Below are positions 17,536 to 27,424 of a DNA stretch of 64,000 bases, piece by piece (positions within the stretch are counted from its first letter, which is position 1; the number at the start of each line of letters is the position of its first letter). The translations under genes and the position numbers were made by a program. The notes under the pieces are model-generated. The model had not been told where the DNA came from. It ran no database searches and saw only the letters and a list, made by a program, of their open reading frames with translations. This stretch comes from Corynebacterium pseudodiphtheriticum DSM 44287 (GTDB lineage Bacteria > Actinomycetota > Actinomycetes > Mycobacteriales > Mycobacteriaceae), in the NCBI RefSeq assembly GCF_000688415.1, contig NZ_JIAH01000007.1, forward strand, positions 1-64,000, read 5' to 3'.

Positions 17536-20352
17536 ATGATTTTTTCCTTATTAGCGCTACTCGGGGTGACGGTGGCCAGCGCCCCGCTGCTTTCGCGCCT
17601 ACTAGGCCGAAATGCGGGTTGGGTGTTGGCTCTACCGCTGATCGTTGCAACCATCATGGGGGTTGCCGTCTACGATGGGATACACACGGAATCTGTACCG
17701 TGGATTCCTTCGTTGGGCGTGGACTTCAACGTTCGCCTGGACGGTCTATCATTCGTATTTCTGTTGCTGGTCCTAGTGATTGGCGCCGGGGTGCTGATGT
17801 ATTCCACCCGCTACCTGCACCACAAGGATTCGGCGTTCTACTTCTTTATCACCGGCTTCGCGGCGGCAATGGCTCTGTTGGTGACCACTGACAACCTGTT
17901 CGTTTTCTATGTTGCATGGGAAATGACGACGCTGTGTTCGTTCTTCCTCATCGGGAACTCCGGTGAAAAGGGTCAACAGCCAGCTATCCGAACCCTCTTG
18001 GTCACTGTCCTAGGTGGTCTGTTGCTGCTGACGGCAACCATCATCATGTCTGTGTCGACGGCTACATTACAGCTTAGTGAAGTTATTGCGTCGGACTATT
18101 GGGCTGACAATCCTGGAACCTTGACTGTGGTAGCGATGTTGATCGCCGGGGCCGCGTTTACAAAGTCTGCGCAGTTCCCATTCCAAGCTTGGTTGCCTGA
18201 TTCTATGGTAGCTATCGCGCCGGTTTCTGCTTATCTCCACGCGGCAGCAATGGTTAAAGCAGGAATCTACTTGATTCTGCGCTATTCTCCGCTATTTGGA
18301 GAAGTAGCCATCTGGAATATTTTGCTTATTGTGTGTGGTTTGTTCACGGCTGCTTTTGGCGCCATGACCGCCGTGACCCGCGACGACTTGAAGGAACTGC
18401 TTGCTTATTCCACTATGTCGCAGCTGGGACTTTTGGTGGCCACGGTTGGCATCGGCACGGATGCAGCACTGACGGCGGCCATTGTGCACACCATTGCGCA
18501 CGCGTGTTTCAAGGCTGCGTTGTTTATGTCTGTAGGCATCGTCGAACATGAATCTGGTACGCGTTTGTACTCTGAGCTGCATTATGTCCGTACCAAAATG
18601 CCGGTAACCAAGACCTTGGTGGTCATCGCCGCAACATCGATGGCAGGCATTCCATTGCTGTTCGGTTTCGTATCCAAGGAAGGTCTGATAGAGGCTGCGT
18701 TGGATGCGCCGTTCGGTGACAACATGAACGTTCTAATCACCGCCGGTGTGGTCGTGACGTCGATGTTTACCTTCGTGTATTCCTTCAAATACATCATCGG
18801 TGTCTCCGGAGCACGGGGCAGTGTTGCAGAAACCGACGTAAACAAGACCGTCCCAGAAGCTGCATTCACTTTCTGGGTCATCCCAGCGTTGTTGGCTTTG
18901 CTGACGCTTGCATTGGGCCTATACCCGGGTGCGGTCGATAACCTGGTTGATGACGCCGCGCTCGCTGTTACCGGTGCAGACCAACATGTGCACCTCGCCA
19001 TTTGGCACGGTTTCAACATGGCACTCGGAATGTCGGTGCTCATCGTGCTCGTTGGCATCGTGCTAGTTCTGAATCGTGATCAGTTGTTCCGGGCGATGTC
19101 TGTTTTTGGTGCTCCGCTCACTGGTCTATATGTGGTGGAATTTTTGCGCCAAGGGATCATCAATACGGGCGGCAAGTACTTCACAGCCGCTACTGGTACG
19201 ACGTCGATGCGGCGTCACCTCGTGTTACCACTGCTTGGTGTCATCACCTTGGCGGTGATCGGCATCTTTACCCTGAACGATCTTCCTGAGGTAGTTGGGG
19301 AACGGGCTTGGGCCATCGACTGGATTTTTGTTCTACTCGTCGCGATGGGTTGTATGGCCACCGTGATGGCTAAGTCACGCTTGACAGTGGTTGTGGTCGT
19401 ATCGATCGCGGGCTTTGGCATGACTCTGTGGTTCTACGTCCTTGGTGCCGCTGACGTGGCGAATACCCAGTTGACGGTGGAGATCCTGACAGTTTGTGTT
19501 CTGGTGCTGATTCTGCACCGTCTACCGGACCATTTCACTCCAGATACACGTCGTTCGCATTTCTGGTCTATCGTTCTCTCGGTTGCCGTAGGTATCTCCA
19601 CCACGCTGGCCGTGTTGGCGCTAACCGGACGCCGCGAGATTTCGGATGTTTCCGAATACTTCTTGCGTGAAACGGAAGAACTGACGGGCGGCTCCAATAT
19701 TGTCAACGTCATTCTGGTCGAGTTCCGTGCCTTCGATACCTTGGGTGAGCTAACGGTCCTTGGCGTTGCTGGTATTGCGATTGCCGTGCTCCTGTCCAAT
19801 AACCGCTTGCTTGCGGTGCACGATACCCACATGGACAAGCACTCTCCGCTGATTGATGCACGCGCAAACTCTGTGTTCTTGCGTTCGACCAGCAAGCTGG
19901 TGGGGCCAATCATCGTCGCTTTGTCGATCTTGCTGTTTTTCCGCGGGCACAACGAAGCAGGCGGCGGATTCGTAGCTGCGTTGATTGCTTCGGCTGGATT
20001 CGCGTTGGTCTACCTGGCCGCACCATCGAACGCCGAAGCCAAGATCCGCTTGCCATACATGGCACTGATTGGTGGCGGCATCACAGTGGCTGTAGCTACG
20101 GGTCTATTGGGCTTTGTCGAAGGCTCTTTCCTCAGGCCACTGGACACCCACATTTTTGGTTTGCACTTGTCGACGGCCCTGCTGTTCGATCTCGGCGTAT
20201 ATCTGGCCGTGATTGGCATGATTCTGGCTGCTTTCAACCTTCTGGGAATGCCTCGACTGAATTCTGACGAAGCCGATGCCCGCGAACCAGGAGCGGATGC
20301 CGACCTTGCGGACCGGTCCCTGGAAGCCGAACCCCAGGCAGAAAGGAACTAA
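17536..20352 (+). CDS. mnhA: Na+/H+ antiporter subunit A with fused subunit B domain (MnhA-MnhB)
   Basis: Largest subunit of the multi-subunit Mrp/Mnh cation/proton antiporter, related to the proton-pumping subunits of complex I. 938 residues, strongly hydrophobic. The N-terminal half carries the proton_antipo region (FYVAWEMTTLCSFFLIG, FPFQAWLPDSMVA, AYSTMSQLGLLVA, HACFKAALFMSVG). A DUF4040-like segment lies around 590-680. Residues ~780-900 (GHNEAGGGFVAALIASAGFAL, FDLGVYLAVIGMILA) are an MnhB-type domain, so A and B are one polypeptide. The tail is acidic. It leads a six-gene operon. Confidence 0.95.
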   Translation: MIFSLLALLGVTVASAPLLSRLLGRNAGWVLALPLIVATIMGVAVYDGIHTESVPWIPSLGVDFNVRLDGLSFVFLLLVLVIGAGVLMYSTRYLHHKDSAFYFFITGFAAAMALLVTTDNLFVFYVAWEMTTLCSFFLIGNSGEKGQQPAIRTLLVTVLGGLLLLTATIIMSVSTATLQLSEVIASDYWADNPGTLTVVAMLIAGAAFTKSAQFPFQAWLPDSMVAIAPVSAYLHAAAMVKAGIYLILRYSPLFGEVAIWNILLIVCGLFTAAFGAMTAVTRDDLKELLAYSTMSQLGLLVATVGIGTDAALTAAIVHTIAHACFKAALFMSVGIVEHESGTRLYSELHYVRTKMPVTKTLVVIAATSMAGIPLLFGFVSKEGLIEAALDAPFGDNMNVLITAGVVVTSMFTFVYSFKYIIGVSGARGSVAETDVNKTVPEAAFTFWVIPALLALLTLALGLYPGAVDNLVDDAALAVTGADQHVHLAIWHGFNMALGMSVLIVLVGIVLVLNRDQLFRAMSVFGAPLTGLYVVEFLRQGIINTGGKYFTAATGTTSMRRHLVLPLLGVITLAVIGIFTLNDLPEVVGERAWAIDWIFVLLVAMGCMATVMAKSRLTVVVVVSIAGFGMTLWFYVLGAADVANTQLTVEILTVCVLVLILHRLPDHFTPDTRRSHFWSIVLSVAVGISTTLAVLALTGRREISDVSEYFLRETEELTGGSNIVNVILVEFRAFDTLGELTVLGVAGIAIAVLLSNNRLLAVHDTHMDKHSPLIDARANSVFLRSTSKLVGPIIVALSILLFFRGHNEAGGGFVAALIASAGFALVYLAAPSNAEAKIRLPYMALIGGGITVAVATGLLGFVEGSFLRPLDTHIFGLHLSTALLFDLGVYLAVIGMILAAFNLLGMPRLNSDEADAREPGADADLADRSLEAEPQAERN

Positions 20353-20355
20353 TTT

Positions 20356-20703
20356 ATGACACTCGCCATTTCTGCCGGCCTGCTCGTAGGCTGTGCGGTG
20401 TATTTAATGATGCGCCGCGACATGCTACGCATTGCGCTCGGCTTTACCCTGCTCTCGCACGGAGCAAACCTAATCCTGATTGCAGCCGGCGGTACTGCTT
20501 CGCGTAACGAGCCATTCGGAAGCCACGACACCGCGGCTGTCGCGGAAGCAGCCGACCCACTGCCGCAGGCATTAGTTCTCACCGCAATCGTGATTTCCTT
20601 CTCAATTTCGGTTTTGATGTTTGTCACGGCAGCCGTCGGTAAGAAAGACGACGCCACCCGCCCAGAAGTTAACCTTGCACGCGAGCAGGATGTGGTTCTG
20701 TAA
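20356..20703 (+). CDS. mnhC: Na+/H+ antiporter subunit C
   Basis: 115 residues, NuoK-like, with three membrane helices; GLLVGCAVYLMMRRDMLRIALGFTLL and the later DPLPQALVLTAIVI segment are typical of the subunit. A good AAAGGAAC site sits 6 bases before the ATG. The end overlaps mnhD by one base (TAATG). Confidence 0.94.
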   Translation: MTLAISAGLLVGCAVYLMMRRDMLRIALGFTLLSHGANLILIAAGGTASRNEPFGSHDTAAVAEAADPLPQALVLTAIVISFSISVLMFVTAAVGKKDDATRPEVNLAREQDVVL

Positions 20704-22295
20704 TGGATATTGCTGCACTATTACCACTCTTTACTGCGCTGCCCCTAGTGCTTGGTGGCGTCCTGGTCGTCGGACACCGTTTCCAGTTGTTACAAGACAT
20801 TGTGCTCTTCGCAACGCTGACTGGCTCTATCGCAGCATCTGCCGCGCTGTTCCCACTGGTTTCTGACGGGCAAACCATCGCTCACAACATTGGTATGTGG
20901 GGCTTTGGATATTCGATCCCATTCGTGGCCGATATGTTCGCTGTGCTGATGCTCGTGACCACGGCCGTACTGGGCCTAGTCTGCGCCTGGTTTGCTGCTG
21001 CTTCGGGTTTAACCAAGCAGCGCTTTGCCGCACCATTGATCCTCATTTTGATGGCCGGCGTCTTTGGTGCGATCTTGACTGGCGATCTCTTTAACTTTTT
21101 CGTTTGTCTTGAGATCATGCTCTTGCCGTCCTACGGGTTGTATGCATTAACGATTCACCAGCGCGGTGGATCACTGCTAGTAGGTGGCATGCGCCTATTC
21201 ATTGCGTCGAACCTTCTTGGCTCTACGTTGTACATGGTCGGTGTAGGTCTGGTTTACGGCACAGCCGGAAGCATTAACCTCGCTGAGCTAGCCGGTGCCG
21301 CCAAAGAAGACCCAGCCGTCGCCCTGGCAGGTGCTGTGTGCTTGCTGGCTATGTTCATCAAGGCGTCGATCGTGCCGGTTCACTCCTGGTTGGCGCAGAC
21401 CTACCCGTATACCAGCCCTGCGATTACCGCACTGTTTTCCGGCTTGCACACCAAAGTCGGCGTTTACATGATTTACCGCATCTACGCGGTGCTCTTCGAT
21501 GGCGATGACCGCTTCCTCTGGATCATGGTCGCGCTGTTCAGCTTAACCATGGTCGTTGGTGTCCTGGGAGCAGTGGGTGAGAAAACTACGCGTTCGATTC
21601 TGGCATTCCACATGGTTTCCCAGCTCGGCTACATCATGATGGGCGTCGCGTTGTTTACGGAACTCGGTTTGGCAGCAGGCATTTTCTATCTTGTACACCA
21701 CATGATTGTGAAAGCCTCTCTGTTTATGTCGACCGGCGCAATCGAGGTGCAATACGGAACCGGCGAATTGGGCAAGGTGACCGCGATGGCGAAACGCGAA
21801 CCAATCATGGCCGTTGCGTTCTTCGTCGCAGCTTTGTCTCTGGCCGGTATCCCGCCATTCTCCGGCTTCGTAGCCAAATTCTCGCTGATGATAGCTACTT
21901 GGGAGGTTAACTGGATCTACCCGTTGGCAGTCATGGTGGTCGTCTCTTTGCTCACGCTATTGTCGATGCTGAAGATCTGGGGAGGCGTTTTCTGGGGTAA
22001 CCCGAAAACCCCACTGCCGGATCCCGCGCACGGACAAGACCCAGACGGCCCTCATGCAACCTTGGGAGGCGGCGTTGCCACATATACGCGTAGCGATTCT
22101 CAGACGATGACTGAGGACAAAACCACGAAGAAACCGAAATCGCGTATTGGTTTTTGGCTCGCTGCTCCAGCAGTAATAACTGCCGTCATTACCTTGGTGC
22201 TTGGTGTCGGTGGCGAATATTTGATGCAGTATTCCGAGGTAGCCGCTAACAACCTGATGGATACCTCCAGCTATGTTGAGGCGGTGAAAAACTAA
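20703..22295 (+). CDS. mnhD: Na+/H+ antiporter subunit D
   Basis: 530 residues; second large proton-channel subunit, homologous to NuoM/NuoN. The proton_antipo motifs include FVCLEIMLLPSYGLYAL, ASIVPVHSWLAQTYPYTSPAI and FHMVSQLGYIMMGVALF, with the conserved Glu and Lys positions of this family. A hydrophilic loop (about 435-470, Asp/Pro/Thr-rich) precedes the last helix. It starts by a TAATG overlap with mnhC. Confidence 0.96.
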   Translation: MDIAALLPLFTALPLVLGGVLVVGHRFQLLQDIVLFATLTGSIAASAALFPLVSDGQTIAHNIGMWGFGYSIPFVADMFAVLMLVTTAVLGLVCAWFAAASGLTKQRFAAPLILILMAGVFGAILTGDLFNFFVCLEIMLLPSYGLYALTIHQRGGSLLVGGMRLFIASNLLGSTLYMVGVGLVYGTAGSINLAELAGAAKEDPAVALAGAVCLLAMFIKASIVPVHSWLAQTYPYTSPAITALFSGLHTKVGVYMIYRIYAVLFDGDDRFLWIMVALFSLTMVVGVLGAVGEKTTRSILAFHMVSQLGYIMMGVALFTELGLAAGIFYLVHHMIVKASLFMSTGAIEVQYGTGELGKVTAMAKREPIMAVAFFVAALSLAGIPPFSGFVAKFSLMIATWEVNWIYPLAVMVVVSLLTLLSMLKIWGGVFWGNPKTPLPDPAHGQDPDGPHATLGGGVATYTRSDSQTMTEDKTTKKPKSRIGFWLAAPAVITAVITLVLGVGGEYLMQYSEVAANNLMDTSSYVEAVKN

Positions 22296-22666
22296 TGGAT
22301 ATTGTGACTTGGCCATTTCGTATGTTGGGCTTTTGGCTCTGGTACCTGAAAGAATTCGTTGTTGCGAATATGTCCGTTATTCGCGACATTATTTCCCGGG
22401 GCCATGATTCGACGCCAGGCGTAGCTTGTTATGAATCTCGCAGTTTTAAAGCCGGCCATTACACGCTGTTTGCGGCGTTGGTGACCATCACCCCAGGTAC
22501 TTTGGTAGTCGGTGCAGGGGAGACGAAGAACGGTGTACGCATCATGTATGTGCACGGTATGTATAACAAATCTGCCGACGAATTACGCGAAGATCTCCGG
22601 GACATGGAAGAACGCATGCTGAAGGGCATCATGTTCCGTCCGCGATTGAATGAGGACGCTAAATAA
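22295..22666 (+). CDS. mnhE: Na+/H+ antiporter subunit E
   Basis: 123 residues, shorter than many MnhE proteins (about 160), because the N-terminal part has fewer hydrophobic segments. The core KAGHYTLFAALVTITPGTLVVG and the C-terminal MYVHGMYNKSADELREDLRDMEERML region fit the family. It starts by TAATG coupling to mnhD. Confidence 0.9.
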   Translation: MDIVTWPFRMLGFWLWYLKEFVVANMSVIRDIISRGHDSTPGVACYESRSFKAGHYTLFAALVTITPGTLVVGAGETKNGVRIMYVHGMYNKSADELREDLRDMEERMLKGIMFRPRLNEDAK

Positions 22667-22926
22667 TGACAACCGTAATCGCTATCGCAATCGTTATGAT
22701 CGCACTGTCGGCGCTTCCCGCAGCGTATCGTATGTTGGTGGGGCCGACCCGTTCGGACCGGGTTTCCGCCGCGGACTTCTTATTGTTCGTACTGGTTGCG
22801 CTTCTCGGGCTCAGCGGATTCTTGAAAGGATCCGGTTATACCTTTGACCTGATGCTCGTCGCGTCACTGGTCGGCTTTTTGTCGGCAGTCTCGCTATCCC
22901 GTGCTCTATTGAGGGGTGCTCGTTAA
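22666..22926 (+). CDS. mnhF: Na+/H+ antiporter subunit F
   Basis: 86 residues with three predicted helices. The conserved motif YRMLVGPTRSDRVSAADF follows the first helix. It is coupled to mnhE by a TAATG overlap. Confidence 0.93.
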   Translation: MTTVIAIAIVMIALSALPAAYRMLVGPTRSDRVSAADFLLFVLVALLGLSGFLKGSGYTFDLMLVASLVGFLSAVSLSRALLRGAR

Positions 22927-23318
22927 TGGACGTTATGGAAATTGTTTCCTCGGTATTCATCCTTATAGGCGCTGCCAACTTCGTAATCTGCGGTGCAGGC
23001 ATGCTTACTTTCCGAGATGTTTACGCGCGTATGTCAGTTCTGTCGACAGCATCAGGCTTTGGTGTGTCGATGATTATTATCGGTGTCTTTTTGTTGGAGC
23101 CCCGTTGGTCTACCGCAATCGTTGGCATCGGGGCGATCATCTTACTGCTGGGCACTTCGGCAATCGGCTCGATACTGATTTCACGTTCGTCCATTCTGCG
23201 TCACGTCGCGATCGTCGATGTGCAATTTAACGAAGCAAACGTTTGGGAAGGTGAATTCGTCTCTCCCGACGATTTCCAGTACAAACAAGAGACCGGACAA
23301 GCGCGCAAACGCGACTAA
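22926..23318 (+). CDS. mnhG: Na+/H+ antiporter subunit G
   Basis: 130 residues with three helices (FILIGAANFVICGAGMLTF, a second about 48-65, a third about 70-90) and the family motif FRDVYARMSVLSTASGFGV. The polar C-terminal tail is longer than in many relatives. It starts by TAATG coupling to mnhF and is the last gene of the operon, followed by a strong terminator. Confidence 0.94.
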   Translation: MDVMEIVSSVFILIGAANFVICGAGMLTFRDVYARMSVLSTASGFGVSMIIIGVFLLEPRWSTAIVGIGAIILLLGTSAIGSILISRSSILRHVAIVDVQFNEANVWEGEFVSPDDFQYKQETGQARKRD

Positions 23319-23334
23319 TTCGATTTGATTATAT

Positions 23335-23363
23335 GCCCTAGGCCTTGTGGCCTGGGGCTTTTT
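23335..23363 (+). terminator. Terminator of the mnh operon
   Basis: A 10-bp stem (GCCCTAGGCC / GGCCTGGGGC, one mismatch or wobble) with loop TTGT leads into five T. Confidence 0.92.
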
Positions 23364-23624
23364 GCTACTTAACCCCTAACTATCTTGCGATTGGTTTAGC
23401 AAGGCCGGACTGAGTAAGCACTACCGCTGCTACTGTGGCTGTCATTTTGAGTTACCCCGGCCGAAGACGTTATCCGAGTCCGTACTCGGGAAAGCGGCGG
23501 AAAAGCAATCTAAATCCTGTGTTTTCGTGGCCCCGGCATTTGGGGGAGTCTGATATGACCTGCGCGGGCAAGACCGGCTAGGCTAGTGGGGCTAGTATAT
23601 GCCAACGGTAGGGAGTTACACGAC
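23364..23624 (+). promoter_or_regulatory. Intergenic region with the ffh promoter
   Basis: No gene is seen in this ~260-base stretch. A TAGGCT -10 candidate lies at 23579-23584, about 35 bases before the ffh start, and TAGGGAG (23608-23614) is the likely ribosome site. A 6-bp hairpin (CCGAGT / ACTCGG, 23474-23489) is the only other structure noted. I found no SRP RNA here. Confidence 0.5.
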
Positions 23625-25199
23625 GTGTTTGAGTCATTGTCCGACAGGCTACAGTCTGCCCTGAAAGGCCTTCGCGGCAAGGGCAAACTGACGGAGGCGG
23701 ATATCAATGCCACCGCCCGGGAAATCCGGTTGGCGTTGTTGGAAGCCGACGTTTCGCTCACCGTCGTGCGCGGTTTCATTAAACGCATCAAAGATCGTGC
23801 CATTGGCGCAGAAGTTTCCGAAGCCCTGAACCCGGCTCAACAGGTTGTAAAAATCGTCAATGAGGAACTCCAAGATATCCTCGGCGGCGAGACACGGCGT
23901 TTGAACTTGGCGAAAACCCCGCCGACAGTCATCATGTTGGCTGGTTTGCAAGGTGCTGGTAAAACCACTCTGGCGGGTAAGCTCGCCAAACACCTGGAAA
24001 GCCGTGGTCACACCCCAATGCTGGTAGCTTGTGACTTGCAGCGCCCAGGCGCTGTTGATCAGCTGCGCATTGTTGGTGAGCGCGCGGGAGTCAAAACCTT
24101 CGCTCCGGACCCTGGCACCTCCATGGATTCCCAACATGAAATGGGAACCTCGCACGGAGACCCAGTCGAGGTCGCACGTAACGGCATTGAAGAAGCCCGC
24201 AAGGCCCAACATGACGTCGTTATTATCGATACTGCTGGTCGCCTTGGTATTGACGAGACTTTGATGAACCAGGCCCGGGATATTCGGAACGCGGTTAACC
24301 CCGACGAAGTCTTGTTTGTCATAGACTCGATGATCGGTCAGGATGCCGTTCATACCGCCGAGGCTTTCCGGGATGGCGTCGATTTTACTGGCGTTGTTCT
24401 GACGAAGTTGGACGGTGATGCTCGTGGTGGTGCAGCGCTGTCTATTCGTGAGGTAACCGGCAAGCCGATCCTGTACGCTTCGACCGGCGAGAAACTCACC
24501 GATTTCGATGTATTCCATCCCGAGCGCATGGCCAGCCGTATCTTGGGCATGGGCGACATGCTCACTTTGATTGAGCAGGCTGAGGCTAACCTCGACCAGA
24601 AAAAGGCCGAAGAGGCTGCGCATAAGCTCGGCTCGGGCGAGATGACGCTGAATGACTTCCTCGACCAGCTCATGATGGTGCGTAAGATGGGCCCCATCGG
24701 CAATCTATTGAAGATGATGCCAGGCGGCAGCCAAATGTCGAAGATGGCCGACATGGTCGACGAAAAACAACTGGATCGTATCCAGGCCATTATTCGCGGC
24801 ATGACCCCTGCTGAGCGCGACGATCCGAAGATCTTGAACGCTTCTCGCCGCAAGCGTATTGCGGCCGGTTCCGGTGTGGAAGTCTCCGAAGTTAATCAAC
24901 TGGTGGAGCGCTTCTTCGAAGCGAAAAAGATGATGAGCAAGATGGCTGGGCAGTTCGGTATGCCTGGAATGGGCGGATCGAAACGTTCGGCGACGAAGAA
25001 GAAACCAAAGGGCCGGAAGAACAAGAAGGGCAAACGGAAGAAAGGCGGGGGCGGAGGCGGAGGCATGCCAAACATGCCAGGTATGCCTGGAATGGGAGGC
25101 GGAATGCCATCGATGAAAGATCTACAGCAAATGCAGCAGCAGATGCCTCCGGGAATGGAAAATATCGATTTGAGCAAGCTCAACTTCGGTAACAAGTAA
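23625..25199 (+). CDS. ffh: Signal recognition particle protein Ffh
   Basis: GTPase subunit of SRP that binds signal sequences and SRP RNA. Start GTG 23625 gives FESLSDRLQSALKGLRGKGKL, the usual N-domain opening; a GTG at 23586 would add 13 atypical residues. 524 residues. G-domain motifs are GLQGAGKTTLAGKLA, CDLQRPGAVDQL, DTAGRLGIDE and TKLDGDARGG. The M domain has GNLLKMMPGG and a Ser-rich RNA-binding helix. The tail is Lys-rich, then Gly/Met-rich, as in actinobacterial Ffh. The stop lies one base from the convergent acyltransferase stop. Confidence 0.97.
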   Translation: MFESLSDRLQSALKGLRGKGKLTEADINATAREIRLALLEADVSLTVVRGFIKRIKDRAIGAEVSEALNPAQQVVKIVNEELQDILGGETRRLNLAKTPPTVIMLAGLQGAGKTTLAGKLAKHLESRGHTPMLVACDLQRPGAVDQLRIVGERAGVKTFAPDPGTSMDSQHEMGTSHGDPVEVARNGIEEARKAQHDVVIIDTAGRLGIDETLMNQARDIRNAVNPDEVLFVIDSMIGQDAVHTAEAFRDGVDFTGVVLTKLDGDARGGAALSIREVTGKPILYASTGEKLTDFDVFHPERMASRILGMGDMLTLIEQAEANLDQKKAEEAAHKLGSGEMTLNDFLDQLMMVRKMGPIGNLLKMMPGGSQMSKMADMVDEKQLDRIQAIIRGMTPAERDDPKILNASRRKRIAAGSGVEVSEVNQLVERFFEAKKMMSKMAGQFGMPGMGGSKRSATKKKPKGRKNKKGKRKKGGGGGGGMPNMPGMPGMGGGMPSMKDLQQMQQQMPPGMENIDLSKLNFGNK

Positions 25200-25200
25200 G

Positions 25201-27291
25201 CTATTTGACGTAAGGTTTGATAATCGGCTCCAGCAAAGGCTGGGCCGATTTTGCATATGCATTCGAAATATGGTGCATATCGCGATAGACAGCGATATTG
25301 CCGATAACAACTTCACAGCGTCGCTGGTCGCAGAACCAATCTGCTGTATCTACGGCCTTCATTCCCAGCTCATTCAACACGGATTCGGCGGGGTCGACTT
25401 CTTGATACACCTGCTTCCGTGCGACTGAACACAGCCCGCCACCGTCCACTAGGCAGTTACTGAAGTTGAAAGGCTCGCCGTTGGGTCGAAAGCCCCAAGG
25501 GTTATCGCGTATCCCGACAAAATCGATGTCAGCGTCGGCAAGCTCTTGCCAAAAAGCTGCGTAGCCATACGGGACATAATCTGGGCCATGACCAAATTCG
25601 CCTACCGGTCGGGTCGAATTTGAAATCACGAGGTCAGGTTTTTCTTCGAGCAATTTCTCAATTACCCGCTGACTCCAGTTATAGCAGCGCTGATCAATTT
25701 GATGAGTGCCGACGATCAAATCATTTGGTCCCGTGACAATCGGGCAGCCCGCGCGCAGCATCACCTCTAAGCGGAAACCGTATCTTTTTCCCAGCGCATC
25801 TAACGGTCCAGCCCACTGTTCGGCGTGTGAGCCTCCTACTAAGTAAACGGTCTTGTCTGCATCACGGTCACCGAAAACGCAGGGTTCCCCATAGCGGGAT
25901 TCCTCGAATTGCACGGTCGAAGAAGGATGATCGGCCGGGATAAAGCAGTGGACCTCGGACACGACAGGGGCGAGGCTAGAAACGAGATGTGGATCTGGTG
26001 CGACGTCTACATTCTTTGGGACGTCGTGCCCAGATTGGGCCAGCACGCCAGGATACATTTCCTGCGGTAACGGCAGGCTGCGTTCATTGTGTAGACGCTG
26101 CGTCCACCATGGTTGGATGCAGAACAACGCGAGCAAGGCGGCAACCGTAACAGTGGCTCCGGTGGCGCGTGCACGGTGCGAGCTAATGTTCTGGCGCAGT
26201 TCCTTCCAGGTGATCTGTGGAGACTTGCTCGTCCGGCGGGAAGATTTTTCCCGCAGCGGTTTTTCTATGAACCTATTTGTGATCCACGCCAACAGCACGG
26301 AAATAGCGATGATACTGATGCCCAGTATCGCGCTGGGTTCGGATTGCTTCCAGTAATTCGTAGCAATAATGAGTAGGGGCCAGTGCCAAAGGTACAGCGA
26401 GTAGGCGATTTCACCGAGCCAACGCATCGAGCGAGTGGCTAAAAACTGTGCGATGTAGCCGTTGCCACCTATGATCAACAGTACGGCGCCACCAATTGGA
26501 AGCAGCGACAATGGCCCGGGATAGGCCGTGGAATCTTCGACGATGATGCCTGTGATAAACAGCAACACCAACCCGGTGACGCCAGCAATGTCGGAAAGCC
26601 AACGGTTCAGGGCTAGTTTGCTGCCGTAAATCACCAAAACTGCCCCGAGGCTTAATTCCCACATCCGTGACCAGGTGGAATAATAATTATCTGACATGCC
26701 GTAAAGGCCGAAGCGGGAAGCATAAGCAAATGAAATGGCCGTGACGATGGCAAGTATCGGCCCCGCAACCCGCTGTACCAGGTGCCTACGGTTCTGTAGC
26801 GCCCACGCCAGCAACAATGCGAATCCGATGCCCAGCACATAAAACTGCCCTTGCACTGCCATCGACCACAGATGTTGCAGTGGGGAGATTTCCGCTGCCG
26901 CCGCAGCATAATCCGCGTCTTGCCTGGTCAACTCCCAGTTTTGGTAATAGGCTAGGCTGGCGGTTATCTGCTGTGCCAGTTCGATATTCATCAGCCACGG
27001 GGTGGTGGTCAGCACTAAAATCACGGTGATGCCCACAACTAATGCGAGTGCGGGGACTATCCGTCGAATTGTGCGCCAGATGGGCCACCATGGATTCAGC
27101 GAGGCGTTGTCACCAGAGGCATAGCGGAGCTGTGAACCAAGAAAGAAATAACCGGACAACAGTAAGAACACATCCACGCCACCGGATACCCTGCCAACAA
27201 AGACATGGAAAACTACCACTAGGGCGATGGCAAGGCCGCGTAGGCCGTCCAAGTCATAGCGGTAGGAGGGTTTATTTGGTGTAGGAGTCAA
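25201..27291 (-). CDS. Acyltransferase-3 / SGNH-hydrolase fusion membrane protein (OafB-like)
   Basis: 696 residues. Residues ~10-345 are an acyltransferase-3 domain with about ten helices, including YDLDGLRGLAIALVVVFHVF (catalytic-type His 29), SGYFFLGSQL, and WLGEIAYSLYLWHWPLL. A further helix (about 378-393) leads to an extracytoplasmic SGNH domain (about 440-690) with GGSHAEQW (Ser 488) as block I and RDMHH near the C-terminus, giving the Asp-x-x-His pair. Such fusions O-acetylate surface polysaccharides or peptidoglycan. The start is TTG 27291; no better ATG or GTG is near. The target here is unknown; cell-wall glycan is the reasonable guess. Confidence 0.9.
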   Translation of the reverse strand: MTPTPNKPSYRYDLDGLRGLAIALVVVFHVFVGRVSGGVDVFLLLSGYFFLGSQLRYASGDNASLNPWWPIWRTIRRIVPALALVVGITVILVLTTTPWLMNIELAQQITASLAYYQNWELTRQDADYAAAAAEISPLQHLWSMAVQGQFYVLGIGFALLLAWALQNRRHLVQRVAGPILAIVTAISFAYASRFGLYGMSDNYYSTWSRMWELSLGAVLVIYGSKLALNRWLSDIAGVTGLVLLFITGIIVEDSTAYPGPLSLLPIGGAVLLIIGGNGYIAQFLATRSMRWLGEIAYSLYLWHWPLLIIATNYWKQSEPSAILGISIIAISVLLAWITNRFIEKPLREKSSRRTSKSPQITWKELRQNISSHRARATGATVTVAALLALFCIQPWWTQRLHNERSLPLPQEMYPGVLAQSGHDVPKNVDVAPDPHLVSSLAPVVSEVHCFIPADHPSSTVQFEESRYGEPCVFGDRDADKTVYLVGGSHAEQWAGPLDALGKRYGFRLEVMLRAGCPIVTGPNDLIVGTHQIDQRCYNWSQRVIEKLLEEKPDLVISNSTRPVGEFGHGPDYVPYGYAAFWQELADADIDFVGIRDNPWGFRPNGEPFNFSNCLVDGGGLCSVARKQVYQEVDPAESVLNELGMKAVDTADWFCDQRRCEVVIGNIAVYRDMHHISNAYAKSAQPLLEPIIKPYVK

Positions 27292-27424
27292 AGCGGGGTC
27301 AAATAATCAATCGGTGATAAGACTGTTGCGAAACGGGAGCGAATAGCGATATCGATTATGGATACTTGGGTAGTTTAACGTCTTTTTCTTGTTCGCCCTA
27401 TTTGACTCACCCTGCAGGTGCTTT

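Noticed and set aside
23364..23624. SRP RNA gene next to ffh
   Set aside because: No sequence resembling the conserved SRP RNA domain IV loop was found; only a 6-bp hairpin.
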